A stretch of 64,000 bases of DNA from Anaerolineaceae bacterium. GTDB lineage: Bacteria > Chloroflexota > Anaerolineae > Aggregatilineales > Phototrophicaceae. Within the stretch, counting starts at the first letter, position 1. Each line of letters starts with the position of its first letter. The notes below the pieces were generated by a model that saw only the letters and a list, made by a program, of their open reading frames with translations, was not told the DNA's origin and searched no databases. A program made the position numbers and the translations under genes. Of this stretch, positions 35,585 to 44,920 are shown piece after piece. The stretch covers positions 868,001-932,000 of the forward strand of contig PABP01000038.1 of the NCBI GenBank assembly GCA_002699585.1, read 5' to 3'.

Positions 35585-36796
35585 CTAGAGATAGGATTCG
35601 ACAATCTGGCGTAATTCCTGGGCACGATGGCGGAAAGTATGCTGCTTGAGGACGCGCTCACGGGCAGCGCTGGCCATACGCTGGCGTTCGGTATCGTGGC
35701 TGAGCAGGTAGCGATAGCGCTCAATGGCTTCTTCACCACTGTTGACGATGACAATCTCTTTTTCTGGCTCAAACCACATATCCAGGCCATTATAGGGATT
35801 GGCGACGATGCAGCACTGCATGGCGCTCAGTTCAAAGGGGCGCGAGGATGCCGAACCATAGACGCTGGCATGTGCCCCACGCGTGATACACAGATTGATC
35901 TTGCTGCGGCAAGCATATTCACGGAGTTTGCTAAAGCTGAGGTAGGGTAGCGGTTGGGCACGGCCAATATCCCCCAGGCGGGTGCCACGAACGGCGAAAT
36001 GAGCATCCGGCAGCGCGTTAGAGGCATCACGGATCATAGCATCAACCCATTCACCACGATATTCGCGGCCATGCCCATAGAACAACACATCCAGATCTTG
36101 CTGGGGCACGTCAATCGGCGCGAACACGTCGGGGTCAGCACCGTACCACAGCGTATGCGTGGCTTTAGCACCCAACTGTTTGAGCAAATCCTCGCCGCCG
36201 GTGCTGTTGCTGAGGAAAGCCGTATATTCTTCCGGTTGTGCCCCATTGTAAATTCGGAAGCCACTGGCGAAGCCGCGCATGTTGGGCAAGCTGGCCGGGA
36301 CATCGCCATCGTAATAGAAGATGGGTTTGTTGTGCCGCCGGATGAGTTCCGAAGGCACGCCGTTGAGTTGATTGAGCGGCACGGTCACGAAGATGACCGC
36401 ATCAATGTCAGGTTCTTTCGTGAGCAGCTTATCCAGGTGGCGCAGCCACAGCGGCGCGATGAGCGTCTGTGCCGTCTGTCGGATGAGCTTATCGGTTAGG
36501 CTGTCCTGCTGGGCTTCATCCGCGGCAGTGGTTTCGGTCATCTGCACTTGCTGAGAAGGTTTTTCGGGGCGAAGTTTGCGCAGGGTATCGCGTGCGCCTT
36601 TGAAAGCATCGCCCTGCCACTTGGCCGGATTCTCCACAGCACGCCACCACAGCGATTCAATGGCATCCCCCTGATACGGCGTGGCAATCACCTCGACGCC
36701 AATTTCATAAAGGCCCTTCATCAACTGCCACCAGGCAGGCGTGGCGCTGAACGGTTGGGTCAGATCAAGGGAGGAGACGACAAATAGCAGTTTCAT
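35585..36796 (-). CDS. Glycosyltransferase family 1-like protein
   Basis: A 403-residue protein with GT-B features. It begins LLFVVSSLDL. Residues 177-195 hold NKPIFYYDGDVPASLPNM. The C-terminal half has DVLFYGHGREYRGEWVDAMI, then RSKINLCITRGAHASVYGSASSRPFELSAMQCCIVANPYNGL, an alignable GT1_2 donor site seen in CgeB-like enzymes. EEAIERYRYLLSHDTERQRMASAARERV is the typical C-terminal helix. An insertion near residues 90-115 is Gln/Glu-rich. No clear ribosome site precedes the ATG. The substrate is unknown. The neighbouring genes point to envelope glycan synthesis. Confidence 0.8.
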   Translation of the reverse strand: MKLLFVVSSLDLTQPFSATPAWWQLMKGLYEIGVEVIATPYQGDAIESLWWRAVENPAKWQGDAFKGARDTLRKLRPEKPSQQVQMTETTAADEAQQDSLTDKLIRQTAQTLIAPLWLRHLDKLLTKEPDIDAVIFVTVPLNQLNGVPSELIRRHNKPIFYYDGDVPASLPNMRGFASGFRIYNGAQPEEYTAFLSNSTGGEDLLKQLGAKATHTLWYGADPDVFAPIDVPQQDLDVLFYGHGREYRGEWVDAMIRDASNALPDAHFAVRGTRLGDIGRAQPLPYLSFSKLREYACRSKINLCITRGAHASVYGSASSRPFELSAMQCCIVANPYNGLDMWFEPEKEIVIVNSGEEAIERYRYLLSHDTERQRMASAARERVLKQHTFRHRAQELRQIVESYL

Positions 36797-37178
36797 CAGG
36801 GCAGTGCTCACCAGTTGGCTGGACAAGAATCAGTAGATGGCATTGTAACGTGTGGACAAGGCAATGCAATAATCGAAAATCTGAGAACGAGGGTTTCACC
36901 CTCGCGCACCCACAAGGGACTTGCGCCCCTTGACCCCATGTTATTCGGTGCAAAGCACCGAATTAAGGAGTACAAGTATGACAATCCCTCCTAGGAACAA
37001 GCGTAAACTACCTGGTTAACAGTATATTGAATGAAAATGCTCGACTGGGCATCAGAAACAGGTATGAAGGCCGCGTTTTACCTTGTCATCCCCGGTGATG
37101 GCCTGCCATAATGACAGTCAATCTGTCCGAGTGGTAGGGATGCCAGTACAGGCAAGCCGGCCCCATTTGAGGATCATC
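36797..37178. other. Intergenic region with three consecutive hairpins
   Basis: Three short stems follow each other: CGAGGG/CCCTCG (36888-36904), CAAGGG/CCCTTG (36913-36932) and ATTCGGTGC/GCACCGAAT (36943-36963). None ends in a T tract, so they look like a structured repeat or leader, not terminators. The rest shows nothing. Confidence 0.6.
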
Positions 37179-37637
37179 ATGGCCCATACGCACAACACAG
37201 AATCCGATACCAGCACCTATGTACGGCGTTTACAGAACGCGGGTTATAAGCTGACCAACGCCCGTCTGACGGTATTGGATGTGCTCACGAAAAGTGACGG
37301 CCATGTCACATCAACCGAGGTCATTGATGCGGTCGCGGAAGAAGACAGCAGCATTGGCCGTGCCAGCGTGTTCCGTACCCTGGACCTGTTTACGCGGTTG
37401 GGCATCGTGCGGCCCACAGTCATCGAAAGCAGTGCCGCGCCCAGTTATGTGCTGTTGGAAGGCGGCCATCATCACCATATCATTTGCAGCACCTGCAACC
37501 GCGTCATCGAGTTTGAGGACTGCGGCCTGGAAAAACTCAGCCAGCAGTTGGAAGAACGCTACAATGTGAACATCACGGGCCATATGCTAGAGTTCTATGG
37601 CCAGTGCGCCGAATGCCAGGAAAAAGAAGAATCGTAA
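37179..37637 (+). CDS. Fur-family transcriptional regulator
   Basis: A 152-residue regulator. A winged helix domain (about 10-85) has GYKLTNARLTVLDVLTKSDGHVTSTEVID and SVFRTLDLFTRLGIV. The C-terminal dimer part has the metal-binding HHHHIICSTCNRVIEF with two Cys and a His cluster, and CAECQE with the second Cys pair, so a structural zinc site is complete. Which metal it senses (Fe, Zn, Mn or peroxide) is not clear. The ATG at 37179 has GAGGA 5 bases upstream. The longer frame to 37083 has no support. It stands among glycan genes and may regulate elsewhere. Confidence 0.93.
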   Translation: MAHTHNTESDTSTYVRRLQNAGYKLTNARLTVLDVLTKSDGHVTSTEVIDAVAEEDSSIGRASVFRTLDLFTRLGIVRPTVIESSAAPSYVLLEGGHHHHIICSTCNRVIEFEDCGLEKLSQQLEERYNVNITGHMLEFYGQCAECQEKEES

Positions 37638-37689
37638 CTGCGATTTCCCCCACTACCTAATTGCCGAGCATCACTAGCAAGGGATCACA

Positions 37690-38829
37690 ATGCATATTGC
37701 TTACAATGGTTGGTTCTGGGATACACCGACTGCGGGCAGCGGCCAGTATATCGTGCGCCTGCTGCGGGCACTGCGCCGCGCCGCGCCTGACCTGGAGCTA
37801 TCGCTGATAATGCCGCCGCACAATCCCAATCCGCAGGATGTGCCGGAAGGCGTCAACGTGGTGCCCACAGGCAACGGGGGCCGCGCTGGCAAGTTCGGCA
37901 AAGTTTGGTTTGAGCAGCGCACGTTCCCACAGATGGCAGCCAAAATCGGTGCGGACATCGCCCATGTGCCCTACTGGGGGCCGCCACTGGCCTCAAAAGT
38001 GCCCGTCGTCGCTTCAGTGCTGGATGTCATTCCGCTGATTTACCCGGAATACGCGCTAGGTTTTTTCAATCGGCTGTATCTGTCGCTGGTGAGTACGGCA
38101 GCGCGCGGCGCCAACCATATCGTCACCATCAGCGAGACATCGGCGATTGATATTGAAGAATGGCTGCAAATTCCGGGGCACAAAATCACGACCACGTATC
38201 TTGCGCCCGATATGGAATATCACCCGCAGATTGGCAAAGAACGCGACGAAGCCGTCCGCAAAAAATACAATCTGCCGGATCAGTTTGTGCTGTACCTGGG
38301 CAGCTTTGACCGTCGCAAGCAAGTGAATGAACTGCTGCTGGCGTATACGTATGTCGGCCAAGCAGAGGGAGAAAACATCCCGCTGGTGCTGGCCGGGCGT
38401 GAACCGCAATGGCGTCAGCCGCTGTTCCCGAACATGCGCGACTATGCCGAACAGCTCAATATCAGTGATTACGTGCGCTGGATCGGCTATGTGGAAGAAG
38501 AGGATAAACCGTCGCTCTATCGGCTGGCCGATGTAGTAGCTTTCCCCAGCGTGTACGAAGGCTTTGGCCTGCCACCGCTGGAAGCGATGGCCTGTGGGAC
38601 GCCCGTTGTCGCCTGGGAAGCGGTCTATTCCGAAGAAATACTGGAATCTGGTGCGTTCCTGGCGGATAGTGCCCGCAGCATGGCCGGGGCGATCATCGCG
38701 CTGCTGCTGCAACAGCCCTTCCGCGAGACGATGATTAACCAGGGCTTGGCGCAGGTCACGAAGTATAGCTGGCGCAAGACGGCCAAAGACACGCTGCTGG
38801 CTTACGAAAAGACGCTTTCCGACCTTTAG
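37690..38829 (+). CDS. Glycosyltransferase family 4
   Basis: A 379-residue GT-B enzyme. The N-terminus has YNGWFWDTPTAGSGQYIVRLLRAL, the Gly-rich acceptor loop. The donor domain has FVLYLGSFDRRKQVNELLLAY, then ADVVAFPSVYEGFGLPPLEAMACGTPVVA, the full GT4 E-x(7)-E motif. The protein is soluble or peripherally bound to the inner membrane. GGGA is 5 bases before the ATG. It follows the Fur-family gene after 52 bases on the same strand, so the two may be co-transcribed. Substrate unknown, most likely capsule, lipid or cell wall glycan. Confidence 0.93.
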   Translation: MHIAYNGWFWDTPTAGSGQYIVRLLRALRRAAPDLELSLIMPPHNPNPQDVPEGVNVVPTGNGGRAGKFGKVWFEQRTFPQMAAKIGADIAHVPYWGPPLASKVPVVASVLDVIPLIYPEYALGFFNRLYLSLVSTAARGANHIVTISETSAIDIEEWLQIPGHKITTTYLAPDMEYHPQIGKERDEAVRKKYNLPDQFVLYLGSFDRRKQVNELLLAYTYVGQAEGENIPLVLAGREPQWRQPLFPNMRDYAEQLNISDYVRWIGYVEEEDKPSLYRLADVVAFPSVYEGFGLPPLEAMACGTPVVAWEAVYSEEILESGAFLADSARSMAGAIIALLLQQPFRETMINQGLAQVTKYSWRKTAKDTLLAYEKTLSDL

Positions 38830-38869
38830 ATCAAACCGAGCATCCGACAGTGCCACCAAATCTTAATGG

Positions 38870-39358
38870 CTAATCCTCAACCTGGATGCCACCTGCGGCC
38901 AGGACGCGCTTAATCTGGTCGATGTGGATTTCGCCATGATCGGCGTAACTATCCAACAGGTCATCTACGGAAACATCGCCAATTTCACTATGGACGCCGA
39001 CGCGCTGGTACTGCTCATCCGTCAGGCTTTCAAAGAGATTGCCCCAACGCTCATGCAGGCCGTGCAGAATAGCCAACGATGCTGAAATGGGCGTCATAGC
39101 GACATCGGCCTGATCGGCCCAGGCGTCCTGATCGTAGCCTTTAAGCGGCGGACGATCTTCCGACAGGATCAGCTTGAGGCGAATCACACTGTTCATGTGC
39201 GAATCCACCAGATGATGAACAATTTGCTGTACGGACCACTCGGTGGCCATGTAGCGTGTCTTGAGTTCCGTATCACTGAGGCTGATAACGAGGCGTTCCA
39301 GATTAGCTGGCAAACTGCGGAGCCGACTGATGCATTCCTGGCGTTCTGCGGGTGTCAT
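38870..39358 (-). CDS. DinB-superfamily protein (YfiT-like)
   Basis: A 162-residue four-helix bundle. EWSVQQIVHHLVDSHMN provides the first His pair and YADHGEIHIDQI the third His, the H-x-x-x-H...H metal site of YfiT/DinB enzymes. These act as metal-dependent thiol-S-transferases or hydrolases on small molecules such as bacillithiol or mycothiol. The role here is not clear. AAGGA lies 6 bases before the ATG at 39358. The frame to 39436 adds nothing conserved. It stands alone between two convergent or unrelated genes. Confidence 0.88.
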   Translation of the reverse strand: MTPAERQECISRLRSLPANLERLVISLSDTELKTRYMATEWSVQQIVHHLVDSHMNSVIRLKLILSEDRPPLKGYDQDAWADQADVAMTPISASLAILHGLHERWGNLFESLTDEQYQRVGVHSEIGDVSVDDLLDSYADHGEIHIDQIKRVLAAGGIQVED

Positions 39359-39453
39359 GTTGCGTCCTTGTGATGGGTCGATGCGAGTCTTTGCAGGTAT
39401 TATTTTACTATAATGAGCACCCCCTCCTATAGCCACTGGCCGCTGTCATCCAC

Positions 39454-39486
39454 AAAAAATAGCCTGTTCAAAGTTATGAACAGGCT
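39454..39486 (-). terminator. Strong terminator of the PPC metalloprotease gene
   Basis: A perfect 10-bp stem AGCCTGTTCA/TGAACAGGCT with a 6-base loop and ATTTTTT following on the minus strand. Confidence 0.93.
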
Positions 39487-39511
39487 GTGCACAAATCAGT
39501 TGGTAAGCGCG

Positions 39512-42121
39512 TTAGTTACGGCGCTGATCTTTGGTCGATTGCGGCGGTTCTTCGCGCCCACCATCGACATCCACAATCTGGAAATCGCGCAGACGGAAAT
39601 TACTGGCATCCCAGGCTTCGCTCGTACTGGCAACGACGACCCCATCGGATGGGCTTACGGTCAGTTCCCAATCGAGATACGTACAGCTATGGGCGTTGGT
39701 ATGCTGGCGCGTATTCAGCAGGATGATGTAGGCATATTGGTACGCGGTTGTATCGACAATGCCGTGATCGCCCACATGGTAGACATCGGCCTGCCCATCC
39801 TGGGTGATGCCCACAGCGATCATGCTGATGTCAGGCTGGTTCAACGACAGGTCGTAACGACCGGGCGTAATCAAACGCAGATAGTTGACGCCCAATTCCT
39901 GAACACCATCCCCGGCAGGCTGTACCACACCGGGCTGTGAAATCACGCCTTCAATGAATAGATCCGCATCGAATTTATCGGCCAGATTATAACGACGCAG
40001 CAGGTTACGGACCGCCAGACGTTCCATAGCTTCCTGAGGTGTCGTACCCAGCGTAGCCAGGTAATTGTAGAAAGCGCCCATATCGTCTTCGACAGCGAAC
40101 TGCATCCACATTTCGCGGATGATCTGCGGGCCAAAGTCCTGAACAAGGCTGTCAATCAAGAGCCATTCGCCATATTGGCGAAAGAAATCGTTTCTGGAAC
40201 CTAGGCAAAGCTCTGGCAGCGCATAGTAATCGCTGACGTACTCTGTCGCACCTTCGTCTTCCGGGAAAACCTGGGTTTCCATCCAGGTGGCAGTGCTCTC
40301 ATAGATGGCATCGAAGGGTTCGTTGATGTCGTAACCGAACTGCAAATTGTGCATGAATTCATGCGATACGGTGGTGCGCATCAGTGCGGACGGATTGCCG
40401 CCAATACCAGCGAAGTCATTATCGAGGACGAGGTAACTATAAGCCGCCCACTCTTCAACTTCTTCTGAGAATGGGTTGTCACCCACTAACGCTTCAGGAT
40501 GGACTCTACCGAGTACTTCGCTGGCGTCCAGAATTTCCATGACGTAGACATCAAAGCGATCATCGCCGCCCTCGCCGCAGTCACGCGGGGGTGGCGGCCA
40601 GCCTTCGCGGTTGATGTAGTACTCCCAGGTGCCCTCTAAAGCCTTCATCATCTCAGAAACCAAGCCGACGCTGGTGGCATCATCACCCGACAACGTGAAG
40701 TGAATGATGAAATTTTGTGTCTCGCGGATTTCTTCCGGGCCACTGAGTTCAGGCCGTGTTTCAAGGATGCTACAGTCCGTCACCGTCAGGTCAGGACCAT
40801 AGAGCACAGCGACCGTATCGCCAGTGGGTTCGGCCTCGCCCGTCAGGGCTTCGGGCGCATCCACACCGATGGTTAACTCGTAGTCACCAGAAGAGCCATC
40901 TTCATAACCCACCACCCAGACAGAGTAATCCCCATCTTCACGGATGACATAGCTGAGGGCCGCGTCGGTATCGTTGCCACCATCGTCATTGGAAGCAAAT
41001 ATTTTTTCAAAGTCGATGTCACCAAATGAGAGGTAGGTATCAAAACCATCGACGCCGTGTGCGTAGAAGTAGACGGTTTGCCCAGCGCGCAGGTCGAAGA
41101 GGTCGTAGTAGGCGCCATCGTTACCCATGACAGCCCCTTCAAAGCGCTGCACGCCCTGGACCAGATCATCGCCAACAGGCGGCAGCGGTAAATTTTCCTC
41201 GTTGGTATCGTTTGTATCCCATGTATACAACTCAGCGATCTGGTCGCCTGTGGGTTCGGCCTCGCCTGTCAGGACTTCCGGCGCATCGACACCGATGATG
41301 AGCAGATAGTCGCCAACCGCATCTTCCTCATATCCGCCGATCCAAACCGAATAATCGCCGTCTTCACGAATGACATAGCTGAGAGCAGCATCCGTATCTT
41401 CGCCGTCATCGTCATCAAAGGTCAATTCTTCCGCAAAGTCGATGTCGGCAAAGGAAAGATAGGTATCAAAACCATCCATACCGTGCGCATAGAAGTAGAC
41501 GGTCTGGCCAGCACGCAACCCAAAAAGGTCATAGTAAGTGCCATCACTTTTGGTGATGCTGCCTTCAAAGTGCTGCACGCCCTGCACCAGATCATCGCCG
41601 GTGGGCGGTGGTGGCACGGGGTCGTCATCCGTATTGTCCACATCAGCAGAACTGCCTGTATACAGCACAGCGATTTCGTCGCCCGTCGGTTCGGACTCAC
41701 CCGTCAGGACTTCGGGGACATCCACGCCGATTATGAGCAGATAGTCGCCAGTGGCATTTTCGTCATAGCCGCCAATCCAGATGGAATAATCACCATCGAC
41801 TGGGATGTCATAGGACAGGGCGGAATCGGTATCGTTGCCGCCATCATCGTCTTCTGCGAGGACTTTCAAAAAATCGATGTCACCAAGGGCGATATAGGTA
41901 TCAAAACCATCAATACCCTGGGCATAAATATAGACCGTCTGCCCAGCCTGCAAACCGAACAGGTCGTAATAGACGCCGATGTCGCTATCGACAGTGCCTT
42001 GTATATGCTGTACGCCCTGTACGAGGTCGGATTGAGCCTGTGCCTTGGGAGCCTGCCCGATAATGCCAAACCAACTCATCAGCATGACGGTCAACAGCAT
42101 AACAACAAATAATCGTTTCAT
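39512..42121 (-). CDS. Secreted metalloprotease with three PPC-like repeats
   Basis: An 869-residue exported protein. A signal peptide (about 1-29) precedes three PPC-like beta modules of about 143 residues. Each begins DLVQGVQ and holds YYDLF-LRAGQTVY, DGDYS-WI-GY and GDYLLIIGV. The catalytic part has TVSHEFMHNLQFGYDINEPFDAIYESTATWMETQVF. Its HExxH plus the later Glu resembles the MXAN_6640-type zinc proteases. The modules likely bind the enzyme to a surface. The C-terminal part is beta-rich. The GGGAT before the ATG is a weak ribosome site. Substrate unknown. Confidence 0.88.
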   Translation of the reverse strand: MKRLFVVMLLTVMLMSWFGIIGQAPKAQAQSDLVQGVQHIQGTVDSDIGVYYDLFGLQAGQTVYIYAQGIDGFDTYIALGDIDFLKVLAEDDDGGNDTDSALSYDIPVDGDYSIWIGGYDENATGDYLLIIGVDVPEVLTGESEPTGDEIAVLYTGSSADVDNTDDDPVPPPPTGDDLVQGVQHFEGSITKSDGTYYDLFGLRAGQTVYFYAHGMDGFDTYLSFADIDFAEELTFDDDDGEDTDAALSYVIREDGDYSVWIGGYEEDAVGDYLLIIGVDAPEVLTGEAEPTGDQIAELYTWDTNDTNEENLPLPPVGDDLVQGVQRFEGAVMGNDGAYYDLFDLRAGQTVYFYAHGVDGFDTYLSFGDIDFEKIFASNDDGGNDTDAALSYVIREDGDYSVWVVGYEDGSSGDYELTIGVDAPEALTGEAEPTGDTVAVLYGPDLTVTDCSILETRPELSGPEEIRETQNFIIHFTLSGDDATSVGLVSEMMKALEGTWEYYINREGWPPPPRDCGEGGDDRFDVYVMEILDASEVLGRVHPEALVGDNPFSEEVEEWAAYSYLVLDNDFAGIGGNPSALMRTTVSHEFMHNLQFGYDINEPFDAIYESTATWMETQVFPEDEGATEYVSDYYALPELCLGSRNDFFRQYGEWLLIDSLVQDFGPQIIREMWMQFAVEDDMGAFYNYLATLGTTPQEAMERLAVRNLLRRYNLADKFDADLFIEGVISQPGVVQPAGDGVQELGVNYLRLITPGRYDLSLNQPDISMIAVGITQDGQADVYHVGDHGIVDTTAYQYAYIILLNTRQHTNAHSCTYLDWELTVSPSDGVVVASTSEAWDASNFRLRDFQIVDVDGGREEPPQSTKDQRRN
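40790..42030 (-). repeat. Three near-identical PPC module repeats
   Basis: The run CTGCACGCCCTG[CG]ACCAGATCATCGCC recurs at 41148 and 41574, with a variant at 42009. The periods are about 426 and 435 bases, so the units are similar but not exact in length. Confidence 0.75.
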
Positions 42122-42517
42122 GAATCTATCCCACAGTTATGGATCTGTAGCCAAAGTGTAGCAGTGATTTTGCCCTAGAAAGCCAAAATACTCTGCAAAA
42201 AAGGTGTAACTATCTGACGCATGCACGACAGTGATAAGAAAAAGGCGACATCATGCGCGTACCATCGCCGTAAAAAGCTCAGTAAATCCGCAAAATAGCA
42301 TGCAAACTTTCGACCGTCGCAGGAGGTGAGGGTCAGATCGTTATCTTTTGATTTCTCGGATAGATATTAAGCCAAAACGATCACACCCAACAGATGGAGA
42401 AAACACAAGATATGACAAACATCCTGAGTGAATTAACTTGACTCCGGCATAAAAAAGCATACAATAACAATAAACCAGTTTGTAGTGTAAACCAGTCTAA
42501 TATGCAAAGGACTCTAC
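42122..42517. other. Intergenic region with a promoter for the membrane protein/HTH pair
   Basis: It shows no gene. A promoter (42438-42465) and a direct repeat TAAACCAGT (42471-42479 and 42488-42496) stand near its right end. Confidence 0.5.
42438..42465 (+). promoter_or_regulatory. Promoter of the membrane protein/HTH pair
   Basis: TTGACT (42438-42443), a 16-base spacer and TACAAT (42460-42465). The repeated TAAACCAGT lies just downstream and could be an operator for the regulator encoded second. Confidence 0.65.
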
Positions 42518-43132
42518 ATGACTAACGATATTGATTCAATCATGCAAGAAACACGTCGGTACTGGTACGAAGATGGATTTGCCGAAATTGCAATTGGCGC
42601 GTTATTCGGTCTCTTGAGCATTGTCCTAATCGCACAAGATGTATTCAGAGATCGGCCTGAGTGGTTGGTCACATCCATCATAGGGGTAACGATTATCACG
42701 GCATTTGGTGGATTCGTGGTGCGCTGGATTATTAACAACCTCAAAGCGCGTGTGACGTATCCACGCACGGGCTATGTGGAATACGACGATAAGCCCGATC
42801 CCCGCGCGAAACGCATCGCCCTTGCGATGCCGCTTGTCATCGGTCTCGGCATTATCATTGTCCCGAATGGCTTTGCGGCGATGGGTGGCGCTGTTGGCGT
42901 TGTGATGGGCGCTTTCATGGCGTTTATCGCCTATCAAACTGGAATTTCTCGATTTACAGTTGCGAGTATCGTGGCGATTGCTAGCGGCATCTTAAGCAGC
43001 TATCTAGGCTTCAACGATGTTATCAGCACGGCGATCGTGTTTGGCAGTGTCAGTATGAGTGTATTCATTGGTGGTAGCTTCACCCTGATGGCATACTTGC
43101 GCGATCATCCAACCATTAATGAGGACGAGTGA
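42518..43132 (+). CDS. Hypothetical integral membrane protein
   Basis: A 204-residue protein with about six hydrophobic segments. The first runs near residue 24-50 (AIGALFGLLSIVLIAQDVF), with a second at WLVTSIIGVTIITAFGGFVVRW, and Gly/Ile-rich segments follow. The region around residues 85-105 is basic and cytosolic. AAGGA stands 6 bases before the ATG. Its stop overlaps the start of the HTH gene (TGATG), so the two are translationally coupled. Such pairs often encode a membrane protein and its regulator. No transporter signature is recognised. Confidence 0.85.
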   Translation: MTNDIDSIMQETRRYWYEDGFAEIAIGALFGLLSIVLIAQDVFRDRPEWLVTSIIGVTIITAFGGFVVRWIINNLKARVTYPRTGYVEYDDKPDPRAKRIALAMPLVIGLGIIIVPNGFAAMGGAVGVVMGAFMAFIAYQTGISRFTVASIVAIASGILSSYLGFNDVISTAIVFGSVSMSVFIGGSFTLMAYLRDHPTINEDE

Positions 43133-43467
43133 TGACGGACGATGCAGAGCATATCATTCATGCGGATGTACGCGAGATTGTCGGTGTAGATCGCCTATTG
43201 CATGAACCATCACGTTTGGTGATTTGTGCAGTGCTGTATGTGGTCAAGCGTGCGGATTTCTTATATCTACAACGGCAAACTGGATTAACGGCGGGCAACC
43301 TATCCGCGCATTTGCAAAAGTTGGAGAAGAACGATTACATCAAGATCGAGAAGACATTCGATGGCAAAACACCGCGTACCACCTGCGAATTGGTCGACAC
43401 CGGGCGCACCGCCTTTGATGCCTACCGCGAGAACATCAAACGCCTCGCAATCCAGCTCCCCAACTAA
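43132..43467 (+). CDS. Winged-helix transcriptional regulator (ArsR/MarR/PadR-like)
   Basis: A 111-residue regulator with a winged-helix fold. LHEPSRLVICAVLYVVKRADFLYLQRQTGL is the start of the DNA-binding part, and TAGNLSAHLQKLEKNDYIKIEKTFDGKTPRTTCELVDTG is the recognition helix and wing, seen in the 'transcriptional regulator HTH_34' group. The ATG at 43132 overlaps the preceding stop, and the GAGGACGAG upstream can serve as ribosome site. It probably represses the promoter at 42438. No ligand domain or metal Cys is present. Confidence 0.88.
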   Translation: MTDDAEHIIHADVREIVGVDRLLHEPSRLVICAVLYVVKRADFLYLQRQTGLTAGNLSAHLQKLEKNDYIKIEKTFDGKTPRTTCELVDTGRTAFDAYRENIKRLAIQLPN

Positions 43468-43588
43468 GAATCTATCCGAGAAATAATTGTTCGGGATGAC
43501 CCATGAGTCATCCCGGACAGGCAAATTTAGAGGGTTTGCCCTTACACAAACAATCTTACGGCTTGATGCTTAGTTAATCTGTATTGAG

Positions 43589-44593
43589 CTAATCGACATT
43601 GTGCGCAAACTGGATCTCAGCATGACGCCGTTTGAAGGTAGTCGGCGTCTTAATCTCGTGCGATTCGTAGTAATTGACGAGATTTTGCAAGTAGGTGCGC
43701 AGCGGCGTATAGGTCATGCCCAGTTCGCGCTTGCTGCGTTCATTGCTCAGTTCGCTCATCCAACGCTCGGTAAAGGGTGAACAATCCGGCAAGAAGCCCG
43801 CCGCTTCCAGTTCACGGCGGCTAAAGCGATGGATGTCGGGCACGGTATTGATAACTTCACCCAGAATCACCAAGAAATCATCAATGGAAACCGTTTCATC
43901 CTGGCTGATGTTATAAGCGCGACCAATGCCTTTGTCACTTTCGATCAGCAGCAGGATGGCGCGGACCACGTCCATGCCGTAGATATGGCGCAGCGGATAA
44001 TTAGGCGTTTCCGGGATCAGGATGGGGCCACCATCTTTGAGGCGCAGGTAGTAGTTGTAAATACGCTTGAACGGATCGCGCTCGCTATTGACCATCGGCA
44101 GACGTAGCGAAGTATAGGGAAAGCCGTTTTCCTCGTAAGCCGCGTGCAGCGTGTCTTCCGCCATGCGCTTGTTGTAGCCATATTCCCATTCTTCACGGGC
44201 GTAGGTCAGCTCTTTAGGCGACGGAATCAGGCGGCCTGAATAGTCATCTTCAGAATAAGGACGCTCGGCATCCTCGCGCACCAGATAGACCTGCCCGGTG
44301 CTGACGAAGATATAGCGTTCGATTTCATCTTGCAGCAGCCGGACCATCGTCTGGGCCTCTGGCTGTTTATACAGTGCAAAATCAATGACAATGTCGAACT
44401 TTTTGGCCATCAAAGCCCGCTTGATCTGATTGGCATCTGTGCGATCCACATGCAGACGCGCGACGCCTTCAGGGATATTGGCATGTTCTCTGCCCCGATT
44501 GAGAAGTGTCAGACGATAATCATGTTTGACGAGTTCTTGGGTCAGTGCATAGCCAACGTTGCGGGTACCACCAATAAGAAGAATGTGCTTCAT
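43589..44593 (-). CDS. NAD-dependent epimerase/dehydratase family protein
   Basis: A 334-residue extended SDR. HILLIGGTRNVGYALTQEL is the GG-T-R-x-x-G type of NAD-binding motif seen in CSP41/isoflavone-reductase-like SDRs. STGQVYLV holds the Ser and Thr, and EYGYNKRMAE the Tyr-x-x-x-Lys pair. PLRHIYGMDVVRAILLLIE is the typical helix in sugar epimerases. The start at 44593 was chosen for the Rossmann strand. The frame to 44620 adds nine residues. It could form or reduce a nucleotide sugar for the nearby glycan genes, but the substrate is not known. Confidence 0.88.
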   Translation of the reverse strand: MKHILLIGGTRNVGYALTQELVKHDYRLTLLNRGREHANIPEGVARLHVDRTDANQIKRALMAKKFDIVIDFALYKQPEAQTMVRLLQDEIERYIFVSTGQVYLVREDAERPYSEDDYSGRLIPSPKELTYAREEWEYGYNKRMAEDTLHAAYEENGFPYTSLRLPMVNSERDPFKRIYNYYLRLKDGGPILIPETPNYPLRHIYGMDVVRAILLLIESDKGIGRAYNISQDETVSIDDFLVILGEVINTVPDIHRFSRRELEAAGFLPDCSPFTERWMSELSNERSKRELGMTYTPLRTYLQNLVNYYESHEIKTPTTFKRRHAEIQFAHNVD

Positions 44594-44920
44594 AACCAGG
44601 CCTATGGCCCCTTTCAGCAAAACGTATAAGAAAGACGCATTTCAATAAGTTTTTTAATGAATACAGCCCATAGGAATTGGCGCATGGCAGTCGAGAACGT
44701 CTTCCAGGCCGCATAAGGCAACAGCGAATCATCACGCACAATTTATCACAACTCGGTCGCTGCCGATAGCAACAACTTATGAATGACCCACCCATTATAA
44801 GAATTGTGTGCAGGTTATACGATGGACGCTTTTACGAGTTTTTTATTCTGTCATGCAACCGAAACGCCTGTACCCGTGTCTAAAGAAGTATAAGACACGA
44901 AACATTAGGAGCGTCTAGAG
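44594..44920. other. Intergenic region between divergent genes
   Basis: It has no credible gene. It must contain promoters for both flanks, but no clear -35/-10 pair was found. Confidence 0.45.
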
